Source of the DNA: an uncultured Myxococcales bacterium
Lineage (GTDB): Bacteria; Myxococcota; Myxococcia; Myxococcales; Myxococcaceae
DNA: 64,000 nucleotides
Assembly: GCA_937980205.1 (NCBI GenBank)
Contig: CALJKW010000042.1
Location: 1 to 64,000 of the forward strand
Direction: 5' to 3'
Shown: positions 45,998 to 54,599 of the stretch, one piece after another
Layout of the letters: each line of letters starts with the position of its first letter
How positions within the stretch are numbered: position 1 is the first letter of the stretch
Program-made: the position numbers and the translations under genes
The notes under the pieces: generated by a model
Databases searched by the model: none
Told to the model about the DNA's origin: nothing
Seen by the model: only the letters and a program-made list of their open reading frames with translations

Positions 45998-46752
45998 TTC
46001 ACGTCACGGTGAGCCACAGCGTCGCGCCCGAGCTCGAAGCCCGCGCGCGCGCGTGCGCCGAGGCCTGGGGCCTGCCCTTCTTCACGCGCGAGAAGAACAC
46101 CGGCCTGCCCGCCGGCACCTTCCTCGTGCTCGGCGGCGACGGGTGGACGCTGCGCGACGCGAACGGGGCGCTCAAGTTCAGCGAGGGCCTCGCGCGCCTG
46201 CGCATCAAGCGCCTGCAGGCCGGCGAGACGGACGACGTGCTGGTGAAGCTGTGCGAGCTGAAGCCCAGAGATCACGTGCTCGACTGCACGTTCGGGCTGG
46301 GCGCCGACGCGCAGGTCTGCGCGCACGTCGTCGGGGGGCAGGGGCGCGTCGTCGGCCTCGAGAAGAGCCTGCCGCTCTGGGCGCTCGCCTCGGAGGGCAT
46401 GAAGTCGCTCGTGCAGAGCCCGAAGGCGGCGCCCATCGAGGTGAGGCACGCAGACTGCGTCGACTTCCTGCGCGCCCAGGCGCCGCAGAGCTTCGACTGC
46501 GTGCTGTTCGACCCGATGTTCGGGCGTCGCAAGAAGTCGTCGCCGGCGTTCGAGCTGCTTCGCGCGCACGCCGAGCACGCTCTGCTGCCGGCGGAGGCCA
46601 TCGGCCTCGCGCGGCGCGTGGCGCGCCGGTGGGTGGTGGTGAAGGGCGCGCGGTACAGCGAAGACCTGAAGCGGCTCGGCCTGCAGCCCGAGCCGCTGTC
46701 GCGTTACAACGACGTGGTGTGGGCGCGCGTGCGGGGCGGCATCTCGGCCTGA
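45994..46752 (+). CDS. RsmJ-like SAM-dependent methyltransferase
   Basis: Encodes 252 residues from a GTG overlapping the previous stop. VLDCTFGLGADAQVC is the SAM-binding motif I, and CVLFDPMFGRRKKS contains the DPMF signature characteristic of the RsmJ (16S rRNA G1516 methyltransferase) group, followed by RRWVVVKGARYSEDL. The N-terminal segment (PFFTREKNTGLPAGTFLVLGGDGW) fits the same family. Conserved RNA-methyltransferase role is likely; the exact base is inferred. It is the last gene of the ftsB-diguanylate cyclase run. Confidence 0.83.
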   Translation: MIHVTVSHSVAPELEARARACAEAWGLPFFTREKNTGLPAGTFLVLGGDGWTLRDANGALKFSEGLARLRIKRLQAGETDDVLVKLCELKPRDHVLDCTFGLGADAQVCAHVVGGQGRVVGLEKSLPLWALASEGMKSLVQSPKAAPIEVRHADCVDFLRAQAPQSFDCVLFDPMFGRRKKSSPAFELLRAHAEHALLPAEAIGLARRVARRWVVVKGARYSEDLKRLGLQPEPLSRYNDVVWARVRGGISA

Positions 46753-46765
46753 TCGCGCCGCGGCC

Positions 46766-48358
46766 TCACGCCGACCCGGCCACCTTCGGCGGGCCTTCGC
46801 CGCCCAGCGGCGCGAGCTTCGCGGTCGGAGCGCCGGCCTTCTCGTGCGGCATCAGATCTCGCGGCGAGCGGAAGTACTGCGCCGGCGAGTAGTAGAGGAA
46901 GTTCGAGACCCGGCTCGTGTACAGGCAGGCGTACTGCTCGACCTGCTCGCCGAAGCGCGAGTTTTCGTTCCCCTCCTTGAACATCAGGCCCCAGAACGGG
47001 TTGAAGCCTCGCTCGACGTCGGCTTCGAGCACGTCGGCGATCTCGTTCGTCTCGCGGTACGCCTTGCGCAGCCGGTCGAGCTCGGCCTTGACGCGCTTGC
47101 GCTCTTCCTCGAGCACGGCGCGCGTCTGCCCCTCGGGCTGCTCGCGCTCGAGCTTGCGCTCGACGCCGTTGAGCAGCGCCTTGTGCTTGCCGATCTCGTC
47201 GTCGACGCGGGCGCGCAGGAGCTCGATCTCGGACAGGCGGGTGATCTCTTCCGAGCGAGCGAACGTGTAGTTGAGCTCGTCCTCGAGCTCCTGGACGATC
47301 ATGCAGGTGCGCCAGAGCGACGTCTTCTTCGACTTCAAGATGTCGCCGTAGATGTGATCTCCGACGTACAGCACGCGCTCGCCCGCGTGGTGCGTGAGCC
47401 GCTCGAACGCCCGCAGGCTGCCGCCCTGGTAGACCTTGCCGCGCTCGAGGGCGGTGGGCTCACCCGACTTCACCTGAGACGTGGTCGCGTCGACCTCGAA
47501 GAACGGCTCGACGCCGGAGAAGAAGTCGGGCTTGCGCGCGCTCGTCACCACGACGTCGAAGTAGTTCCGCCAGTACGGGTACTCGGGCACGACGCCGTCG
47601 AGCAGGTACCGCATCACCGCGTCGGTGTAGTCCCACGCCGAGTTGGTCAGCAGGAACAGCTTCTTGCCGCCGGAGCGCAGCTTGTGCAGCGCGGGGCCGA
47701 GCTCGGGGTCCTTGAAGATGTACTTGCCGATGTCCTTCTTGATCTCGGTCTTGAGCGAGTTGTCGCGGTGGACCGTGTCGATCGCGTCGCGGATGTTGTC
47801 GTACAGCTTCGCGTAGTCGAGCTTCTGGCCCTGCTCGCGCTCGAGCTTGTCGATGATGCCGGCGAAGAGGCACGCCTCGGGCAGCGCGAAGAGCGTGTCG
47901 ATCCACGCGTACTCGGGGTTCTTCAGCTTGACGAGCTCGTTGCGGTACAGCTGCGTCATCGCCGCGTCGTCGAGCGGCTGGCGGCCGTGGTACGCGCGGC
48001 CGACGTGGCCGAAGCGGTCGATCTTGAGCAGGTTGCCGTGGCGCTTGTCGACGAACAGCCCGCGCATCACGAACTGGTGGTCGTACGCGATCGACGCGAT
48101 GTCGGCGGGGTAGCCGTACGCCTCGATCAGCCGCTGCAGCGTCATGTCGTACGAGAGCTGCTCGATGCGACGCTGGTGGTAGATCGCCAGCGTGTAGTCC
48201 ATGTCGAAGCCGATGACGTCGATGTTGGCGAGGCGCAGGTTGCGGTTCACGAACACCTGCCGCGCGCGGTCGGTCTCGGGGAGATCGCGCCTCACGCCGA
48301 GCAGGCCCTGGAGATCCGGATCCTGCAGGACGCCCAGCGCGCGGCGCCCCAGCTCCAT
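46766..48358 (-). CDS. HAD-IG family 5'-nucleotidase
   Basis: Encodes 530 residues from ATG 48358. Non-ATG starts further upstream (TTG 48409, preceded by AAGGGA, or TTG 48448) are possible. HAD motif I FDMDYTLA lies near residue 50 of the chosen protein, motif II is in LLTNSAWDYTD, and the late LYVGDHIYGDILKSKK is motif IV. A helical coiled insert (LREEERKRVKAELDRLRKAY-like) follows. The family is related to eukaryotic cytosolic IMP/GMP 5'-nucleotidase II. Divergent from a small gene at 48453. Nucleotide preference is not readable. Confidence 0.85.
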   Translation of the reverse strand: MELGRRALGVLQDPDLQGLLGVRRDLPETDRARQVFVNRNLRLANIDVIGFDMDYTLAIYHQRRIEQLSYDMTLQRLIEAYGYPADIASIAYDHQFVMRGLFVDKRHGNLLKIDRFGHVGRAYHGRQPLDDAAMTQLYRNELVKLKNPEYAWIDTLFALPEACLFAGIIDKLEREQGQKLDYAKLYDNIRDAIDTVHRDNSLKTEIKKDIGKYIFKDPELGPALHKLRSGGKKLFLLTNSAWDYTDAVMRYLLDGVVPEYPYWRNYFDVVVTSARKPDFFSGVEPFFEVDATTSQVKSGEPTALERGKVYQGGSLRAFERLTHHAGERVLYVGDHIYGDILKSKKTSLWRTCMIVQELEDELNYTFARSEEITRLSEIELLRARVDDEIGKHKALLNGVERKLEREQPEGQTRAVLEEERKRVKAELDRLRKAYRETNEIADVLEADVERGFNPFWGLMFKEGNENSRFGEQVEQYACLYTSRVSNFLYYSPAQYFRSPRDLMPHEKAGAPTAKLAPLGGEGPPKVAGSA

Positions 48359-48452
48359 GGCTTTTTCGTGATCGATGGGGCCGAGGCGGCTCCCGTGAAG
48401 CGGTTCCAAGAGTTTCCCTTGCGTACTACGGCGTGGCACTCTTTCCAATCAC

Positions 48453-48740
48453 ATGGCGGGTCGCAGGAAGAAGAGCGACGGCACCGCGGCACTCAAAGCG
48501 CGCATCGAGGAGCTCGAGCTTCGCGTGAAGCTGCTCGAGGCGCGCGTGCGGGCGGTGTCGGCGCAGGCGAGGGTGCCGCAGCGCGAGGCCGCGCGGGCGT
48601 CGCGCGTGGCGCGCCGGCAACGCCCGCGACCGCGCTGCGCGGGCTGCCTGCTCGAGCTGCCGCCCGGGCGGCGCGGGGACGCCTGCGTGTGGTGCGGCTT
48701 CCGGTTTGAAGCCGTCCCTCCCGTGTACTTGAAGGGCTAA
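48453..48740 (+). CDS. Small coiled-coil zinc-ribbon-like protein
   Basis: Encodes 95 residues from ATG 48453. An N-terminal helix is likely to be a coiled coil (ALKARIEELELRVKLLEARV). The C-terminus holds a CxxC pair (CAGC and CVWC) separated by a Pro/Gly segment, resembling a zinc ribbon. The middle is Arg-rich. No family recognised. It lies 13 nt before a kinase-like gene on the same strand, so co-transcription is possible. Confidence 0.7.
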   Translation: MAGRRKKSDGTAALKARIEELELRVKLLEARVRAVSAQARVPQREAARASRVARRQRPRPRCAGCLLELPPGRRGDACVWCGFRFEAVPPVYLKG

Positions 48741-48753
48741 GCTCGCAGGCCGC

Positions 48754-50664
48754 GTGGCTGCTCAGTACCGCCTCACCGGAAAGATCGAAGGAGGCGAGCT
48801 CGCCGAGCTCTACCGGGGCGAGCGCGACGGCGGATCCGTCGTCGTGAAGCTCTTCCACGAGCGCACGAGCGTGAAGGCGTATGCGCAGGAGATCGCCGAC
48901 GTCACCAACAAGCTGGGCGGCGTCCACCACCCGGGCATCGCGCACGTCATCGACCTCGGCCTGGTGAAGCGCCGCCTCGCGGTCGTGCGCGAGGACAGCG
49001 GCCGCTACACGCTGGGCCAGGTGCTGCAGCGCCTCAACACCAAAGAGGTCGTCATCACGCCGGCGCTGGCGATGGCGATGATGATCGACCTGCTCGACGC
49101 GGTGAGCGAGGCGCACTCGGTCGGCGTCGTGCACGGCGCGATGACGCCCGGCAACGTGCTGGTCAGCTCGGAGGGCCGCCCGTCGGTGTGCGACTTCGGA
49201 GCGCTGGCCGCGCTCAACGCCGTGCCCGCGCTCAAGAAGAACTTCGCGAGCCGCGGCCGCTCGGCCTACCGGGCCCCCGAGATGCTCAAGGGCGAGGCGC
49301 TCACCGTTCAGAACGACGTCTACTCGCTCGGCGCGATGACGTACGAGCTGCTCACGCTGCGCGAGGCTGCCGGCGAGGGCGCGCAGGTGAGCACGCGGCG
49401 CGAGGCGCTGCCTCCTCCGTCGCGGCTCGATCGGCGGCTCAACTCGCGCATCGATCCGATCATCATGCGGGCGCTCGACCCCGTCCCGGGGCGCCGGTAC
49501 AAGTCGACGTCCGAGTTCGCCGCGGCGCTGCGCGAGTTCCTCACCGCGAACGGCGGGCTGCCTCCGCGCGAGGAGCTCAAGCGCTTCGTCGACCAGCTCT
49601 TCCCCAAAGACGTGCAGCTCGAGCCGAACCCCACGGTGCCGTTCGCCGACACCTTCCTGCTCGCGAGCGTCGAGGGCGCGGACATCGAGACGATCGAAGA
49701 TCGGTCGATGGTGCTGACTCCGCGCGCGTCGTTCTCCGGCTCGCTGGAAGACTTTCCGGCGCTGCGCGAGCCGCGCGAAGCCGACACGGGGCCCGCCGAG
49801 GGCGGCCAGCAGCCGCCCGAGTACGACGCCGAGCGCGAGCGCTCGACGGACTGGCACGCTCCCGCGGGCGCGATGCCCGCGACGGCGCGCTCGGGTCCGA
49901 AGGAGTCGATGAACGCCGACATCTTGAAGCGCGTGAAGCGCATCGAGGACTTCGAGGGCACGCAGGACGCCGCGCGCGCGCCGACCGAAGACGCGCTGCC
50001 GGCGGTGTTCCCCGGCCGGCCGAAGGAGAAGGAGAAAGAGAAGGAGAAGGTCGAGGCCACCGAGCCGAAGGCGTCGACGGTCGCGGAGCCCGCGGAGAGC
50101 CAGCCGATCACGGTGGAGAACGCGATCCTCGGGGCCGACGGGAAGCGCCGGCGGATGATCACCGAGGAGCGGAACATCGCGAAGGCCGAGGCCGCGCGGA
50201 GACGGTGGATCCCGCTCGTCGCCGGCAGCGCGCTCGCCGCGGTCGCCTTCCTCGTGCTCGGCATGTGGAGGTGGTCTTCGGGGCAGGCGGTGCAGCCGTA
50301 CACGGCGCCTCCGACGCCGAGGCCGCGGCCGGTGCAGCCGATCAAGCGGCCGCAGCCCCCGCCGCCGGAGCGGGTCGAGGCGCCTGCGCCGCAGAAGCAG
50401 CCCGTCGTCGACGAGTGTTACCGCGGGCCGAAGCGGGGCGGGCCCGTCGGCTACCTGTCCATCGGCTCGACGCCGCGGCCGGTCAGCGTCGTCATCGACA
50501 AGGACACGGTGTGCGCCGACACGTACGCGAAGATTCCGGTGCCGCCGGGCACCCGCGACGTGCAGGTGATCGACATGCGCACGAAGGAGGTATACGCCCA
50601 GCGCGTGCGCATCGACGCCGGCAGGACCTCGAAGCTCATCCCCATCTTCAAGAGCAACCGATGA
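48754..50664 (+). CDS. Membrane-anchored pseudokinase (Ser/Thr kinase family)
   Basis: Encodes 636 residues from GTG 48754. The kinase fold covers residues about 5-265. VVVKLF keeps the ATP-binding Lys (Lys32) and CDFGAL keeps Asp147 of DFG, but the catalytic loop HGAMTPGN (from His127) has Ala129 where HRD needs Asp, and Gly for Arg. Catalysis is therefore doubtful. A long Pro/Glu/Lys-rich region follows, then a transmembrane helix (about 484-505, IPLVAGSALAAVAFLVLGMW) and a PEGA-like C-terminal domain (GYLSIGSTPRPVSVVIDKDT). The next gene, overlapping ATGA, is a response regulator. Confidence 0.88.
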   Translation: MAAQYRLTGKIEGGELAELYRGERDGGSVVVKLFHERTSVKAYAQEIADVTNKLGGVHHPGIAHVIDLGLVKRRLAVVREDSGRYTLGQVLQRLNTKEVVITPALAMAMMIDLLDAVSEAHSVGVVHGAMTPGNVLVSSEGRPSVCDFGALAALNAVPALKKNFASRGRSAYRAPEMLKGEALTVQNDVYSLGAMTYELLTLREAAGEGAQVSTRREALPPPSRLDRRLNSRIDPIIMRALDPVPGRRYKSTSEFAAALREFLTANGGLPPREELKRFVDQLFPKDVQLEPNPTVPFADTFLLASVEGADIETIEDRSMVLTPRASFSGSLEDFPALREPREADTGPAEGGQQPPEYDAERERSTDWHAPAGAMPATARSGPKESMNADILKRVKRIEDFEGTQDAARAPTEDALPAVFPGRPKEKEKEKEKVEATEPKASTVAEPAESQPITVENAILGADGKRRRMITEERNIAKAEAARRRWIPLVAGSALAAVAFLVLGMWRWSSGQAVQPYTAPPTPRPRPVQPIKRPQPPPPERVEAPAPQKQPVVDECYRGPKRGGPVGYLSIGSTPRPVSVVIDKDTVCADTYAKIPVPPGTRDVQVIDMRTKEVYAQRVRIDAGRTSKLIPIFKSNR

Positions 50665-51326
50665 CTGAGTCAGCGCCCCGCACGCGGGTCTTCGTCGTAG
50701 AGGATCAGCCGCAGCTGCTGAAGAACCTGCTCAAGGTGCTCGCCACGTTCCCCGAGATCGAGGTGGTGGGCAGCGCGATGGAGGGCGAGGCCGCGGTCGA
50801 AGAGATCGTGAAGCTCAAGCCGCAGCTCGTGCTGCTCGATCTCGAGCTGCCGGGCATCGACGGCATCGAGGTCACGCGGCGCGTGAAGCGGCGGGCGACC
50901 GACGTCGAGATCCTCATCCTCACGTCGTTCGACGACGAGACGAAGGTGTACGAGGCGATCCAGGCCGGAGCTTCCGGGTATCTCGTGAAGCGCGTCGGCC
51001 CCGAGAAGATCCGCTCGGGCATTCGCGAGGTGATGGAGGGCGGCACCGTGCTCGAGGCGCAGATCGCGAAGCGCTTCTGGAACTACTTCAACTCGGTGAA
51101 GGCGAAGCCCGCGCAGCCGCAGAACCCCTGGGGCCTGTCACCGCTCGAGATGGACGTGCTGCGCTACGTCGCCAAGGGCTTGTCGAACGCCGAGGTCGGG
51201 CAGGTGATGACGATCGAGCGCCGCACCGTGCGCACGCACCTGAGCCACATCTACCGGAAGATGGGCGTCAACTCGCACGTCGAGGCCGTGGTGCTGGCGC
51301 TGAAGGCCGGGTTCGTCGAGCTGTGA
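50661..51326 (+). CDS. NarL/LuxR family response regulator
   Basis: Encodes 221 residues. The receiver domain has acidic residues in VVEDQ and the phosphoacceptor Asp60 in LVLLDLELPG, with Lys in YLVKRVG. The C-terminal LuxR-type HTH reads LSPLEMDVLRYVAKGLSNAEV, then RTVRTHLSHIYRKMGVNSHVEAV. ATGA overlap couples it to the pseudokinase gene; no histidine kinase is adjacent. The hydrolase gene that follows overlaps its stop, so it may regulate an operon of which it is part. Confidence 0.93.
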   Translation: MTESAPRTRVFVVEDQPQLLKNLLKVLATFPEIEVVGSAMEGEAAVEEIVKLKPQLVLLDLELPGIDGIEVTRRVKRRATDVEILILTSFDDETKVYEAIQAGASGYLVKRVGPEKIRSGIREVMEGGTVLEAQIAKRFWNYFNSVKAKPAQPQNPWGLSPLEMDVLRYVAKGLSNAEVGQVMTIERRTVRTHLSHIYRKMGVNSHVEAVVLALKAGFVEL

Positions 51327-52219
51327 CCGGCGTGGTGTTGTTCGTGGCGCTGGCGTCGGTGCCCGTCTCGCACCGGCGCGTGATGACCTCTGACGGAGTG
51401 GCCATCGGGCTCTACCGCTACGGAGAGGCCGGCCGGCCGCCCGTGCTGCTGGTGCCCGAGCTGGGCCTGACGCGCGCGGTGTTCGATCTCGAGGGAGAGG
51501 GCCTGGCGCGGCACCTGGCGGAGCACGGCCGCACCGTCTACGTCGCGCGCCTGCGCTCGGGCGCGCTGCCGCTCATCGTCGAGAAGGACTTCGCCGCGCT
51601 CGCCGCGGTGATCGGCGAGCCGTTCGATCTCGTCGCGCACGGCTATGCCGGCACGCTCGCACTCGCGGCGTCGACGCGGGAGCTCGCCGGTCGCGTGCGG
51701 CGCGTGATCGCGGTCGCGACGCCGGCGCTGCCCGAGGTGCCGTCTCCGGTGGCGACGGCGGTGCTGCGCGCCGGAGGTGACTTCCGCGCGCTGACGCTGG
51801 ACCCCGAAGGCTCGCGCGCGCTCGAGCTGCTCTTCACGTTCGGCGCGCGGTGGCGGCCCGGCCGGCTCGAGGCGCTGCGCGCGCACGCGTACGGCTCGCT
51901 CGGAGACGTCGTCTCCGCCGAGCTGCTCAAGTGGATGTACACCGGCAACGTCGCGCTCGACGACGGCTCGACCGTGCTCGGGCGCCTGCAGGAGTACGAC
52001 CGGCCCACGCTGCTGTTCGACGGCCTCGCCGACGGCTTCGCGAACCCCGAGTTCTGCACGCCGCTCAAGGGGCTCTCGAAGGCGAAGGTGAAGCTGCGCA
52101 CGTTCAGCAGGTTCGAGCTGGCGACGGAGGACTACAGCCACCTGTCGCTCTTGCTGGGCGCGGGCGCGAAGAGCGAGGTCTGGGAGCCGGCGCGGAGATT
52201 TCTGGAGGAAGATCTGTAA
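51323..52219 (+). CDS. Alpha/beta hydrolase-fold protein lacking the Ser nucleophile
   Basis: Encodes 298 residues from GTG 51323, overlapping the previous stop. The fold is clear (PVLLVPELGLTRAVF, VARLRSGALPL), but the nucleophile elbow reads VAHGYAG, so Gly107 stands where Ser of G-x-S-x-G is expected. No alternative nucleophile is obvious. A short N-terminal hydrophobic segment (VVLFVALASVPV) may be an export signal. The adjacent downstream gene encodes an intact relative with GHSMGG. A non-catalytic partner or binding role is inferred. Confidence 0.78.
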   Translation: MTGVVLFVALASVPVSHRRVMTSDGVAIGLYRYGEAGRPPVLLVPELGLTRAVFDLEGEGLARHLAEHGRTVYVARLRSGALPLIVEKDFAALAAVIGEPFDLVAHGYAGTLALAASTRELAGRVRRVIAVATPALPEVPSPVATAVLRAGGDFRALTLDPEGSRALELLFTFGARWRPGRLEALRAHAYGSLGDVVSAELLKWMYTGNVALDDGSTVLGRLQEYDRPTLLFDGLADGFANPEFCTPLKGLSKAKVKLRTFSRFELATEDYSHLSLLLGAGAKSEVWEPARRFLEEDL

Positions 52220-53319
52220 TGGCGCCGTTCACGCTGAGCGGAGCCGAAGCGGGCCGCGCATCGGCTTCCGGCTCCCTTCGACTCCGCAGCCCTTCGGGCT
52301 GCTCCGCTCAGGGTGAACGGAGGCTGTTCGTCCTTTTTCTTCTCCTCACCTCCTGCGTGCGTCTCGTCCCGCTGCCGGACACGGCCGAGACGTTCCACCC
52401 GACGACGCGCGACGGTGTCGAGATCTCGCTCGTTCGTTACAAGCCGGTGGGGCCGGAGACCGGCCGGCCCGTCCTGATGTGCCACGGCATCTCCGCGAAC
52501 GACCGCAACATGGATCTCGACGACACGCACAGCATGGCGCGCTGGTTCGCCGCGCACGGCCGCGAAGCGTGGACGATGTCGCTGCGCGGCACGGGCTCGA
52601 GCGGCAACCCGTCGGACAACACCTTCGACGACTTCTGGCAGCACGATCTGCCGACCGCGATCGCGAGGGTCCGCCAGATCACCGGCGCCGACACCATCGA
52701 CTACGTCGGTCACTCGATGGGCGGGATGATCGTCTACGCGTACCTCGCCGAGGGCGGCACGGGGCTGGGCGCGGTGGCGACGCTCGGCTCTCCGACGAAC
52801 CTCGACACGGGCACGCTCGCGGGAGGCCTCGTGGGGCTGGTGCCGGCCGGCCTGACGATCCCCTCGGGCCTCGGGGCCTTCCTCGTCGCGCCGCTCGAGG
52901 GCGCCATCGCCGACGGCCCGATCGAGCGCCTCTTCTACAACCCGGCGAACACGCCGCCGTCGACGTTCGGGCGGCTGATGTCCTACGGCACGGCGAACAT
53001 CGCCGCGGGCGTGGTGAAGCAGCTCGGCCGCGTCGGCGAGGGGCGCTTCGAGAGCGCCGACGGTACGCGCGACTTCCGCAAGGACATGGCGGGCGTCACG
53101 ACGCCGGTGCTGGTCGTCGCGGCGCGCCTCGACCGCGTGGCGCCGGTGCCGGCGGTGAAAGACGGTTACCGCGCGCTGGGTGGCCCGAAGGAATGGCTGC
53201 TGGTTTCAGAAGCCCACGGCGCCAAGGCCGAGTACGGTCACATGGATCTGGTGGTGGGGGAGCGCGCCGCAGTCGAAGTTTGGTCGAAGGTGTTGGGCTT
53301 CTTCGAGAGACACAAATGA
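52219..53319 (+). CDS. Alpha/beta hydrolase lipoprotein with 30-residue palindromic insert in its leader
   Basis: Encodes 366 residues. ATG 52219 sits in TAATG and is coupled to the previous gene; no in-frame ATG, GTG or TTG lies between the repeat and the lipobox, so this start is required. Codons 4-33 are a 90-nt palindromic repeat (52228-52317). The signal-peptide core follows (RRLFVLFLLLTSC); without the repeat the leader would read MAPRRLFVLFLLLTSC. The enzyme part is a complete serine hydrolase: CHGISANDRN, GHSMGGM and a late His in AEYGHMDLV. The lipase/esterase substrate is unknown. Confidence 0.88.
   Translation: MAPFTLSGAEAGRASASGSLRLRSPSGCSAQGERRLFVLFLLLTSCVRLVPLPDTAETFHPTTRDGVEISLVRYKPVGPETGRPVLMCHGISANDRNMDLDDTHSMARWFAAHGREAWTMSLRGTGSSGNPSDNTFDDFWQHDLPTAIARVRQITGADTIDYVGHSMGGMIVYAYLAEGGTGLGAVATLGSPTNLDTGTLAGGLVGLVPAGLTIPSGLGAFLVAPLEGAIADGPIERLFYNPANTPPSTFGRLMSYGTANIAAGVVKQLGRVGEGRFESADGTRDFRKDMAGVTTPVLVVAARLDRVAPVPAVKDGYRALGGPKEWLLVSEAHGAKAEYGHMDLVVGERAAVEVWSKVLGFFERHK
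52228..52317. repeat. Palindromic repeat inserted in frame in a lipoprotein leader
   Basis: Exactly 90 nt. The ends are inverted repeats TTCACGCTGAGCGGAG and CTCCGCTCAGGGTGAA (15 of 16 positions pair). An internal perfect hairpin AGCCC-TTC-GGGCT occupies 52288-52300. It adds 30 codons and no stop codon to the hydrolase gene. Confidence 0.88.
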
Positions 53320-54599
53320 TCCCCAGAGAGCTGAAACCGATCGCAGACTCCGTCATCGAGTCGAAGCTGCCGAACGGGCTGAAGATCCGCCTGCTGCCGT
53401 CGAGCGCCGTGCCGACGATCAGCTACTACACGTTCTTCCACGTGGGCTCGCGCAACGAGCGGCCGGGCATCACCGGCATCAGCCACCTCTTCGAGCACAT
53501 GATGTTCAACGGCGCGAAGAAGTACGGCCCGGGCGAGTTCGACCGCACGCTCGAGAGCAACGGCGGCTCGTCGAACGCGTACACGTCGAACGACATGACC
53601 GTCTACTACGAGGACTTCATGTCCGAAGCGCTCGAGCGCGTGATCGATCTCGAGAGCGATCGGATGAAGTCGCTCGCGGTCACTCCGAAGATGCTGAAGA
53701 GCGAGCGCGAGGTCGTGATCGAAGAGCGCCGCCTGCGCGTCGACAACGAGATCGCCGGCATGCTCGACGAAGAGCTCGGCACGCTGGTGTGGAAGGCGCA
53801 CCCGTACCGCTGGCCGGTGATCGGCTGGATGAAGGACATCGAGGCCATCACGCGTGAAGACTGCCTCGACTACTTCCGCACGTACTACGCGCCGAACAAC
53901 GCGACGCTGTACGTGGCGGGCGACTTCGACCCGAAGGAAGCGCTGAAGCTCATCAAGAAGTACTACGGCGGCATCAAGCCGGGGCCGGCGGCTCCGGCGG
54001 TGCTCGACGCCGAGCCGGAGCAGAAGGGTGAGCGGCGCGCCGAGGTGCGGCACCCGGCGCAGGCCTCGACGCTGATGATCGCGTGGCGCGGGCCGTCGGC
54101 GCGCGAGGGCGAGACGCTGGTGCTCGACGTGCTGCAGTACGCGCTCTCGGTCGGCCAGTCGTCGCGGCTGGTGAAGTCGCTCGTCTACGAGAAAGAGGCC
54201 TGCGTCTCGGTCTCGATCGACTGGAGCTGGCGCAAAGATCCGGGCGCGTTCGTCGCCGCGATGGAGCTCAAGCCCGGCGCCGACCCGCGCGCCGCCGAAG
54301 CCGCGCTGTACGCCGAGATCGACAAGATCATCGCCGAGGGCATCACCGAGCGGGAGCTGCAGAAGGCGAAGAACAACCTCGCGGCGCAGCTGTTGCGCGA
54401 GCTCGGCACGAACAACGGCCGCGCGCACGCGCTGGGGCACTACGAGGCGCTGCTGGGCTCTTGGCGCGACGGGCTCGCCCTCGCCAGCCGCTACGAGCAG
54501 GTCACCAGCGCTCAGGTGAAAGAGGTCGCCGGCAAGTACCTGAAGGCCTCGCGGCGGTCCGTCGTCACGCTCGTGCCTGCTCCGGAGGCGAGCGCGTGA
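53316..54599 (+). CDS. M16 family zinc peptidase (active subunit)
   Basis: Encodes 427 residues. The inverted zinc motif HLFEH (57-61, HxxEH) is intact, with a downstream Glu in REVVIEERRLRVDNE as third ligand. The two homologous halves of M16 are present. ATGA overlap couples it to the lipoprotein gene upstream, and GTGA overlap couples it to an M16 paralogue downstream. No signal peptide, so a cytoplasmic or partner-dependent role is likely. With the next gene it fits an active/inactive heterodimer, as for mitochondrial processing peptidase. Confidence 0.93.
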   Translation: MIPRELKPIADSVIESKLPNGLKIRLLPSSAVPTISYYTFFHVGSRNERPGITGISHLFEHMMFNGAKKYGPGEFDRTLESNGGSSNAYTSNDMTVYYEDFMSEALERVIDLESDRMKSLAVTPKMLKSEREVVIEERRLRVDNEIAGMLDEELGTLVWKAHPYRWPVIGWMKDIEAITREDCLDYFRTYYAPNNATLYVAGDFDPKEALKLIKKYYGGIKPGPAAPAVLDAEPEQKGERRAEVRHPAQASTLMIAWRGPSAREGETLVLDVLQYALSVGQSSRLVKSLVYEKEACVSVSIDWSWRKDPGAFVAAMELKPGADPRAAEAALYAEIDKIIAEGITERELQKAKNNLAAQLLRELGTNNGRAHALGHYEALLGSWRDGLALASRYEQVTSAQVKEVAGKYLKASRRSVVTLVPAPEASA

